From Methanobrevibacter ruminantium (GTDB lineage Archaea > Methanobacteriota > Methanobacteria > Methanobacteriales > Methanobacteriaceae): a stretch of 17,880 nucleotides of DNA. Position 1 is the stretch's first letter; each line of letters starts with the position of its first letter. The position numbers and the translations under genes are program-made. The stretch lies in NCBI RefSeq assembly GCF_016294135.1, contig NZ_JAEDCO010000032.1:1-17880 (forward strand), read 5' to 3'. The notes beneath the pieces are model-generated. The model was not told the origin of the DNA and did no database searches. It saw only the letters and a list, made by a program, of their open reading frames with translations. Below are positions 8,396 to 13,452 of this stretch, in pieces.

Positions 8396-8827
8396 ATGGT
8401 AAAATATAATATTGGTGCAGTAGTTGCAGAATTTAATTATGATATTACTCATATGATGTTAGAACTTGCAAAAGCAGAAGCTAAAGTTCGTGACTGTGAA
8501 ATTACAAAAATCGTAATGGTTCCTGGCGTATTCGATATGCCACTCGCTATCAAGAAATTAACTGAAGCAGACGAAGAAGGTAAAATTGACCTTGACTGCA
8601 TAATCACTTTAGGTACTGTAATTGAAGGTGCAACCGATCACGACCAAATCGTAGCTCAACATGCATCCCGTAAAATTGCTGACTTATCCTTAGAATGGGG
8701 TAAACCAATTTCCCTTGGTATCAGCGGTCCTGGAATGACCAGATTAGATGCACACAGAAGAGTTAGCTATGGTAAAAACGCTGTTGAAGCAGCTGTTAAA
8801 ATGTGTGACAGATTACAAGACATTTAA
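8396..8827 (+). CDS. ribH: 6,7-dimethyl-8-ribityllumazine synthase, archaeal type
   Basis: Condenses the ribityl-aminouracil intermediate with 3,4-dihydroxy-2-butanone 4-phosphate (made by the RibB at 12627) to give the direct precursor of riboflavin. The 143-residue product matches the archaeal enzyme throughout: IGAVVAEFNYDITHMM, VPGVFDMPLAIKKL, GTVIEGATDHDQIV with the catalytic His82, and LGISGPGMTRLDAHRRVSYGKNAVEAAVKM. It assembles into icosahedral or pentameric shells in this family. GGAGGAT precedes the ATG. Codons are richer in GGT and CGT than neighbours, suggesting good expression. No riboswitch is seen in its leader, unlike ribB. Confidence 0.95.
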   Translation: MVKYNIGAVVAEFNYDITHMMLELAKAEAKVRDCEITKIVMVPGVFDMPLAIKKLTEADEEGKIDLDCIITLGTVIEGATDHDQIVAQHASRKIADLSLEWGKPISLGISGPGMTRLDAHRRVSYGKNAVEAAVKMCDRLQDI

Positions 8828-8845
8828 ATTTGAAAATTTAATTTA

Positions 8846-8877
8846 TTAAAAGAATTTGATTCAATCAATTCTTTTAA
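8846..8877 (+). terminator. hairpin after ribH
   Basis: A perfect 11-bp inverted repeat, TTAAAAGAATT at 8846-8856 and AATTCTTTTAA at 8867-8877, with a 10-base loop whose ends can pair further. It starts 18 bp after the ribH stop and is followed by ACTATTTTTACTATTTT, T-rich as expected for archaeal termination. Confidence 0.6.
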
Positions 8878-8968
8878 ACTATTTTTACTATTTTAAAAAA
8901 TTTAATTGATTTAATCATTATTGGAAAAATTTTGATTAAACTTTCATCACAAAAGTTTAGATGATAAT

Positions 8969-9907
8969 ATGGCAATTTTAAAACCTGAAGAGTTAAAGGA
9001 AAAATTTGATGACCCATGGATTGCTCCATATGAGAAAGTCATTACAATGGCAGATGGAGATATTGTAGAACTTATTGAATACCACCCATGCCCAAGCGGT
9101 TCCAACTGGCTTCTTTATCAATACCAACACAGCAGTGAACTTATCATTGACGCTAAAAGAGATGGAAACAAGCACACCTACCTTTGTAAAGTAGGCAAAA
9201 AGCCAATTGACCTTAAGGCAAGTATCAACGCTGCTGGAATTGAAGAAGTGGCAATTGATGAAGAGGCAAAGGAAGTTAAGGTAACCCACGGAGGCCTTGC
9301 TGGTGCTGGTGTAGGTGCTGGAATGTGCAGAGGAATGGGGGAAGGTGTCAAATACGTGGATGTCCTTGAAGTTGGAGGAGGAAGTAAGGAAGGAAAAGCT
9401 ACTGTTGTAACTCCAAAATACGAAAAACTAGTCATTGGAATTGACGACACAGACGTTAAGGATGCTGGAGCAACCTGGACTATGGCGCATAACATTGGCC
9501 TTCAATTAAAAGAGGAAGGATTTGAGTATCTTGACCATATTATCGTTCAGTTATTCCCACATAATCCTCACAAAACTCAAAACTGTGTTTCAATTGCACT
9601 TACCTTCGCTGTAATGGCTGAAGATAAGGAAAGATTGATCAATAGACTTATTGAAATCTTAGAGCACGACACATTATCCGATAAGACTGCAATATCTATT
9701 CTCGAAGGAATTGGAATCCCACCAAAACTTAGAGAATATGCACTGGCTACAAAAACCGGCATGATGGATGTTGAAACTGCTGAAAAGCTTGCAGAAGAAT
9801 TGGACATTCCACTTATTGCAGTTACAGGAGACCAAGGTAAAGTAGGTGCACTTGCAGCTTTAGGTCTTCATGATGATGTTGATGAGGCTGTTAAAGTCTA
9901 TTACTAG
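8969..9907 (+). CDS. methanogenesis marker protein 11-like protein with IGIDDTD motif
   Basis: A 312-residue soluble protein that I assign, from memory of the family, to methanogenesis marker protein 11, a group restricted to methanogens and without a settled biochemical role. Seen directly: an N-terminal domain with YHPCPSGSNWLLYQYQHSSE, a glycine-rich stretch GGLAGAGVGAGMCRGMGEGV (109-128), then IGIDDTDVKDAGATWTMAHN starting at 156. The DDTD signature is shared with TiaS, the agmatinylcytidine synthase of tRNA-Ile, but TiaS carries it at its N-terminus, so this is a related fold and not TiaS itself. The C-terminal part ends with VTGDQGKVGALAALGLHDD. It is flanked by ribH and, directly after its stop, a hairpin repeat. 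Confidence 0.7.
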   Translation: MAILKPEELKEKFDDPWIAPYEKVITMADGDIVELIEYHPCPSGSNWLLYQYQHSSELIIDAKRDGNKHTYLCKVGKKPIDLKASINAAGIEEVAIDEEAKEVKVTHGGLAGAGVGAGMCRGMGEGVKYVDVLEVGGGSKEGKATVVTPKYEKLVIGIDDTDVKDAGATWTMAHNIGLQLKEEGFEYLDHIIVQLFPHNPHKTQNCVSIALTFAVMAEDKERLINRLIEILEHDTLSDKTAISILEGIGIPPKLREYALATKTGMMDVETAEKLAEELDIPLIAVTGDQGKVGALAALGLHDDVDEAVKVYY

Positions 9908-9949
9908 ACCAAGCTTTTTGAGCCTTCGGCTCAAAAACCTTGACCAAAA
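9908..9949 (+). repeat. hairpin element, copy 1
   Basis: Starts directly after the stop codon of the marker protein gene. A 10-bp perfect stem TTTTTGAGCC (9915-9924) / GGCTCAAAAA (9928-9937) has the loop TTC; outside it CAAG (9911 side) can pair with CTTG across a C/C mismatch, and the unit ends with GACCAAAA. The same outer shell recurs at 13268 and 13374 with different stem tips. Confidence 0.8.
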
Positions 9950-9959
9950 CATTTTCACT

Positions 9960-9993
9960 AGTTGGGAGTATTCACTCTTAACTTTCTATTTTT
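9960..9993 (+). terminator. terminator hairpin for the marker protein gene
   Basis: AGTTGGGAGT (9960-9969) pairs over all ten positions with ACTCTTAACT (9974-9983), loop ATTC, then a T-rich run (TTCTATTTTTATTT). Two of the pairs are G/T, which are stable only in RNA copied from the plus strand; on the minus strand they become C/A mismatches. So it should serve the rightward gene and not the convergent dihydrouridine synthase. Confidence 0.6.
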
Positions 9994-10984
9994 ATTTATA
10001 TTGCTCTTTTTCCATTGATTTTACATAATTATCCAATAGATTAAACAGATCTTCTTTTGTATTCATTTTAAATATTTGCTGTTTTAATTCAATTGTTCTT
10101 GGCAACTTCTTAACATAATAGGCAGCTTGAGTTCTCATTTTTGGAATTGCAAATTCCTCTCCCTTGACTTCAATGAGCATATCTATATGTTTTTTCAATG
10201 TTTCCATTCTCTCTTCCATTGTAACTTCATATGGAAGTGTGCCATCTTCAATATAATTGACACAATCCCTGATAAGCCATGGATTTCCAAGTGATGCCCT
10301 TCCAATCATTACTGCATCACAAGATGTTTCATCAAGCATTCTTTTTGCATCAAAACAAGACTTGATATCACCATTTCCAATAACGGGGATGTTCACATTT
10401 TCCTTAACTTCTTTTATAATGGACCAATCTGCCTTTCCTGAGTATCCTTGATCCTTTGTTCTTGGATGAACGGTAATGGCTGATGCACCTGCATCTTCAA
10501 CTATCTCAGCTATTTTCACAGCATTGATTGTATTCTTATCCCAACCGCTTCTAATCTTTACAGTCACTGGAATCGGTACAATGTCTACAATAGATTCTAC
10601 AATAGATTTTACCTTATCTGGGTCTTTCATCAATGCACATCCTGCCTTTGACCTGTTTGTCACCTTAGTTACTGGACATCCCATGTTAATGTCAATGATA
10701 TCTACATTTGTATTCTCCCAGATGTACTTTGATGCAAAGGTGAGAGATTCCAAATCTGAGCCGACAATCTGCTGTGAAATCGGATGTTCATAGTCAGTCA
10801 TGTACAGCATTTCCTTGGTTTTCCAATTGCCGTACATAATAGCCTTGTCTGAAACCATTTCTGTTTCAATCAGCCCACAGCCCATTGACTTTACAATGGT
10901 TCTAAAGCTGAAGTCACATACTCCTGCCATAGGGGCCAAAGCTATCTGATTGTCTATTTCAACATTTCCAATTTTCCACTTCAT
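9992..10984 (-). CDS. tRNA-dihydrouridine synthase (DusB/NifR3-like)
   Basis: FMN enzyme that reduces uridine to dihydrouridine in tRNA, 330 residues. The TIM-barrel signatures are in order: LAPMAGVCDFSFR (16-28), ISQQIVGSD, IDINMGCPVTKVTNRSKAGCALM with the catalytic Cys103, the flavin-phosphate Lys143 in TVKIRSGWD, ITVHPRTKDQGYSGKADW, IPVIGNGDI and MIGRASLGNPW. The C-terminal helical domain ends about residue 320. It converges on the marker protein gene with only 84 bp between stops. It consumes FMN, like other flavin-linked genes here, but no shared regulation is visible. Which uridine it modifies cannot be told. Confidence 0.93.
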   Translation of the reverse strand: MKWKIGNVEIDNQIALAPMAGVCDFSFRTIVKSMGCGLIETEMVSDKAIMYGNWKTKEMLYMTDYEHPISQQIVGSDLESLTFASKYIWENTNVDIIDINMGCPVTKVTNRSKAGCALMKDPDKVKSIVESIVDIVPIPVTVKIRSGWDKNTINAVKIAEIVEDAGASAITVHPRTKDQGYSGKADWSIIKEVKENVNIPVIGNGDIKSCFDAKRMLDETSCDAVMIGRASLGNPWLIRDCVNYIEDGTLPYEVTMEERMETLKKHIDMLIEVKGEEFAIPKMRTQAAYYVKKLPRTIELKQQIFKMNTKEDLFNLLDNYVKSMEKEQYK

Positions 10985-11294
10985 ATTAATCAGTTATGAT
11001 CTTTTAATTTTACATTATTAAAAATATATTTATTTTGAAAATATATAATTCATTCCGCTTATAAGATTTAAAAATATAGGGCGGCATTCATATAATAATT
11101 ATTTTTCTTCTTGAGGGGATGTTGCAATAATACAAAAAAAGCATGATTAAACTATTTATTAAAAATAGTAAACAAATAGACATTTTTAGATAATATAGGG
11201 CCAAATAAACCATTTCAATAGAAAGATATAAATATAAATGGGCTATAATAATTAATGTAAGATATAGAAGGTAAAAGCTTGTTTAGAAGTTTAG
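10985..11294. other. gene-free AT-rich gap between dihydrouridine synthase and DUF3800 genes
   Basis: No ORF of note. The left end carries the promoter of the leftward dihydrouridine synthase gene (TATA-like runs around 11025-11050). A palindromic stretch ACTATTT (11151-11157) / AAATAGT (11163-11169) lies inside a 16-base sequence that recurs at 12104 beyond the DUF3800 gene. Three AATATAGG words occur at about 11074, 11194 and 11333; their meaning is unclear. Confidence 0.35.
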
Positions 11295-11340
11295 CCTATA
11301 TGTCCTTGTCGTGACGAACGGCGACTTTCCATAATATAGG
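11295..11340 (-). other. nested inverted repeat directly after the DUF3800 stop
   Basis: Outer arms CCTATAT (11295-11301) and ATATAGG (11334-11340) are perfect and begin at the base after the DUF3800 stop codon. Inside, GTCG (11308-11311) pairs with CGAC (11322-11325) around a GC-rich core (GTCGTGACGAACGGCGAC), which stands out in surroundings that are nearly all A/T. It could be a 3' processing or termination structure or an independent RNA element. No known RNA family was recognised. Confidence 0.45.
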
Positions 11341-11970
11341 TCAATTAGGTGGCTGTAGGTTCTTCTCATCTTCAAATACTCTTTTTAAATTTTTATTCTT
11401 TATTAACTTACTGAATTCATTATTATTTTTTTCAAAATTCTTAAACACTGCCCAAGAAATTAAATCAACAACTTGTAATCCTTTAAAATTAGCTGAATCA
11501 ACATGTTTTAAACTCACTGGGTATTTTTTAGGATTATTCAAATTTTTTAAAAATCTCTTATTAAAATCGATTATTTCCTCATGTTTATTTTTTGATTTAT
11601 CAATGAAAATGGATGTTGAATTATCTATATTAATTAGTTTAGCCAATTCTGAAGCTAACTCATCATATAACTCGTTATTATTGTATCCAGATGAAATTTT
11701 ATACCTATTTATTTTTTCAAACACGATTATAAAAACTTCGTAATCTATATTTTCTAATCTTTTTAAGATTTTAATTTTAATATATTTTGGCAAGTTATTC
11801 CCTTTAATTTCATTTGATAAGGTAATCTTTCTTGTGGAGTTTCTAGTCTTGCTTATTATCCTATCCAATTTTTTATGCTCATCGACTTTTATTCCAGCCA
11901 TAACAAAATAATTGGAACTAGATTTTTTTGTTCCCAAATCACCACTTTCATCTATAAAAATATAATACAT
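11341..11970 (-). CDS. DUF3800 domain protein
   Basis: A 209-residue soluble protein with the features I know from DUF3800, a predicted RNase H-like fold often found near mobile or defence genes, with no settled function. Seen: YYIFIDESGDLG at the N-terminus (the acidic pair after beta-strand 1), FVMAGIKVDE, a middle SIFIDKSKNKHEE, then SANFKGLQVVDLISWAVFKNFE, where QVVDLI..A matches the conserved C-terminal acidic motif. The ATG at 11970 is preferred to a GTG three codons earlier because the family begins at about YIDESG. The gene is far more AT- and Lys/Asn/Ile-rich than its neighbours and stands alone between two long gene-free spacers, which suggests recent acquisition. The product is not obviously truncated. 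Confidence 0.8.
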   Translation of the reverse strand: MYYIFIDESGDLGTKKSSSNYFVMAGIKVDEHKKLDRIISKTRNSTRKITLSNEIKGNNLPKYIKIKILKRLENIDYEVFIIVFEKINRYKISSGYNNNELYDELASELAKLINIDNSTSIFIDKSKNKHEEIIDFNKRFLKNLNNPKKYPVSLKHVDSANFKGLQVVDLISWAVFKNFEKNNNEFSKLIKNKNLKRVFEDEKNLQPPN

Positions 11971-12318
11971 GATAAACACTTGAAATAATAATTAAGATTA
12001 GAAATATTGTATAAAATAAAATTAGTAAAAGGAAGCATATAAGTTTTTTTTAAAAAATAAGAACAAAATAGTTTTAAAATTAAAAAATAATGATTTTTTG
12101 TTTACTATTTATTAAAAATTATAAAAATTACAATCTAATTATAATTTAACTGGATTAAATCAATTTAAATTTTGATGAAAAAATTATAATAATTTTGTAA
12201 AAAAAACAATTAAAAAATTTTTATTAACAGGATTAACTTTGTTAAAATAATAATAAAATAAAAATATGCTTATATATAAAAAAGTATTTTAACCACTTAC
12301 AATATATTTTAATATACA
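11971..12318. promoter_or_regulatory. AT-rich spacer with ribB promoter
   Basis: 348 bp without an ORF. The left part must carry the promoter of the leftward DUF3800 gene. At 12104-12119 it repeats the ACTATTTATTAAAAAT word found at 11151-11166. At the right, TTATATATAAA (12270-12280) is a clear archaeal TATA box; a start about 25 bases downstream, near 12302-12306, would begin the transcript just before the riboswitch. Confidence 0.6.
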
Positions 12319-12460
12319 ATTCTCAGGGCGGAGTGAAATTCTCCACCGGTGGTGATTCATTAAGAAGAAAATCTATTTTAAAATGATAAGTCCACGAGCA
12401 CATTGGTGTTGATTTGGTGAAAGTCCAAAACCGACGGTGATAGTCCGGATGGAAGAGAAT
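12319..12460 (+). promoter_or_regulatory. FMN riboswitch (RFN element) upstream of ribB
   Basis: The RFN consensus is followed block by block: TCTCAGGGCGGAGTGAAATT then CTCCACCGGTGGT (12321-12353), a variable arm, GTCCACGAGC (12390-12399), the arm TTTGG/CCAAA (12413-12417 with 12425-12429), ACCGACGGT (12430-12438) and AGTCCGGATGGAAGAGAAT (12442-12460). The closing stem P1 is ATTCTC (12319-12324) with GAGAAT (12455-12460), six perfect pairs. The P2 arm GGAG/CTCC (12330-12333, 12341-12344) is intact. All core blocks known to bind FMN are present, so the aptamer should work. It is in the correct orientation and 166 bases before the ribB start codon. FMN riboswitches are overwhelmingly bacterial. 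Confidence 0.95.
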
Positions 12461-12626
12461 ATGAGTTTAAAGTAAATAGGTCCAGATAACTCTATGTTTG
12501 ATTAATAGAGAATAGCTAAAAATCTAAAAAAATTATATTTACTTAAAAATAAATATCCTTTTTTTGCCCTGATTCTAGTAACTAGAATTAGAAAACTTTT
12601 AATTTAAACAACTAAGGAGCTTTACT
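12461..12626 (+). promoter_or_regulatory. expression platform of the FMN riboswitch and ribB ribosome binding site
   Basis: The leader holds, in order: a long-range stem TTTAAAGTAAAT (12466-12477) with ATTTACTTAAA (12537-12547), enclosing a CTCTAT/ATAGAG hairpin (12490-12510); TCC followed by seven T (12556-12565); GCCCTGA (12566-12572), complementary to TCAGGGC (12323-12329) in the aptamer; a hairpin of ten pairs at 12569-12591 (loop TAA) that overlaps GCCCTGA; and AAGGAG (12614-12619) eight bases before the ATG. TCCTT (12556-12560) is complementary to AAGGA. These pairings allow a switch between open and closed ribosome binding site; the T run could instead act as an archaeal terminator. 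The model is inference from complementarity. Confidence 0.6.
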
Positions 12627-13268
12627 ATGAATCATGAAGAAAGTTTAAAAGGAAGTCCTCAAGAAAGAGTGGAAATAGCATTGGATGCAATTAGATCAGG
12701 AAATGGAGTCATTGTAACTGATGATGAAGACAGAGAAAATGAAGGAGACATGATCTTTTCATCAGAACACTTGACTGAAGAGCAAATGGCACTTCTCATA
12801 AGAGAAGGAAGTGGAATCGTATGCTTATGCTTAACCCCTGAAAAGGCAGATGAATTAGAACTTCCTTTAATGGTAGAAAACAATACAAGTACTTATGGTA
12901 CTGGATTTACAATAACAATTGAAGCAGCAGAAGGGGTGACCACTGGCGTATCTGCAGCAGACAGAGTGAAAACCGTAAAGGCTGCATCCAATCCAGATGC
13001 AAAGCCAAGTGATTTGAATCACCCAGGTCACGTATTCCCACTTAGAGCTAAAGAAGGGGGAGTGCTTGAAAGAGATGGTCATACTGAAGCAACCATCGAC
13101 TTGATGAGACTTGCTGGCCTTAATCCTTGTGGAGTATTATGTGAAATCACATTGCCAAATGGAACCATGGCAAGAATGCCAGATGTAATTGAGTTCTCAA
13201 AAGAGCATGACATGCCTATTGTAACAATTGAAGATATTATACAATATCGTAAAGAAAATAACGTTTAA
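12627..13268 (+). CDS. ribB: 3,4-dihydroxy-2-butanone 4-phosphate synthase, bacterial type
   Basis: Converts ribulose 5-phosphate to formate and 3,4-dihydroxy-2-butanone 4-phosphate, the four-carbon substrate of RibH. The 213-residue product has the acidic active-site loop DDEDRENEGDM (about 32-42), SGIVCLCLT, MVENNTSTYGTGFTITIEAA, EGVTTGVSAADRVKTV, NHPGHVFPLRA and GHTEATIDLMRLAG. Remembered E. coli RibB is nearly the same over these blocks, whereas the M. jannaschii enzyme lacks the VENNTS..GTGFT and GVSAADR segments, so this gene is of bacterial descent. It is a stand-alone RibB with no RibA domain. An FMN riboswitch controls it. Its stop codon runs straight into a copy of the hairpin repeat. 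Confidence 0.96.
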   Translation: MNHEESLKGSPQERVEIALDAIRSGNGVIVTDDEDRENEGDMIFSSEHLTEEQMALLIREGSGIVCLCLTPEKADELELPLMVENNTSTYGTGFTITIEAAEGVTTGVSAADRVKTVKAASNPDAKPSDLNHPGHVFPLRAKEGGVLERDGHTEATIDLMRLAGLNPCGVLCEITLPNGTMARMPDVIEFSKEHDMPIVTIEDIIQYRKENNV

Positions 13269-13305
13269 CCAAGCTTTTTGACTTCGTCAAAAACCTTGAC
13301 CAAAA
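13268..13305 (+). repeat. hairpin element, copy 2
   Basis: Begins in the last base of the ribB stop codon. Stem TTTTTGAC (13275-13282) / GTCAAAAA (13286-13293), loop TTC, inside the same CAAGC...CCTTGACCAAAA shell as copy 1 but with a stem tip two pairs shorter. It is followed by six T, so it may help end ribB transcription. Confidence 0.8.
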
Positions 13306-13347
13306 TTTTTTGCAATTAAATTAAAAAACTAGCAATTGATTAAAAAA

Positions 13348-13372
13348 AAAAACAACTAAGAAGGGAAATTAT
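13348..13372 (+). repeat. 25-bp direct repeat, left copy (duplicated tfrA leader)
   Basis: Identical over 25 bases to 13428-13452, including the AACAACTAAGAAGGGAAATT ribosome binding site stretch. Here the match ends at AT and the next bases give ATAG instead of ATGG, so this copy has no start codon. Confidence 0.9.
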
Positions 13373-13373
13373 A

Positions 13374-13413
13374 GACAAGCTTTTTTGCCTTCGGCAAAAA
13401 ACCTTGACCAAAA
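13374..13413 (+). repeat. hairpin element, copy 3, between the duplicated leaders
   Basis: Stem TTTTTTGCC (13381-13389) / GGCAAAAAA (13393-13401), loop TTC, with the CAAGC and CCTTGACCAAAA shell. It lies in a 55-bp segment (13373-13427) bounded by perfect 25-bp direct repeats, the layout of a small insertion with target duplication or of a tandem leader duplication. Confidence 0.8.
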
Positions 13414-13427
13414 TTCCTCAAATTACT

Positions 13428-13452
13428 AAAAACAACTAAGAAGGGAAATTAT
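13428..13452 (+). repeat. 25-bp direct repeat, right copy (functional tfrA leader)
   Basis: Right copy of the repeat at 13348-13372. It supplies GAAGGG (13440-13445) at the proper distance from the tfrA ATG at 13451; the last two bases of the repeat are the A and T of that codon. Confidence 0.9.

Noticed and set aside
9178..9495. Minus-strand 105-codon open frame inside the marker protein gene
   Set aside because: Low-complexity Pro/Ser/Thr/Ala translation opposite a glycine-rich stretch; a shadow frame.
8969..9907. Annotating this gene as TiaS
   Set aside because: TiaS has the IGIDDTD motif at its very N-terminus and is about 100 residues longer; here the motif is central.
11302..11333. 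Hammerhead-like ribozyme core (GTGACGA near GTCG)
   Set aside because: The invariant CUGANGA is not met (G in place of C) and there is no properly placed GAAA or three-stem junction on either strand.
13268..13452. CRISPR-like array formed by hairpin copies and spacers
   Set aside because: Only two units here, stem tips differ, spacers are unequal, and no cas gene is present.
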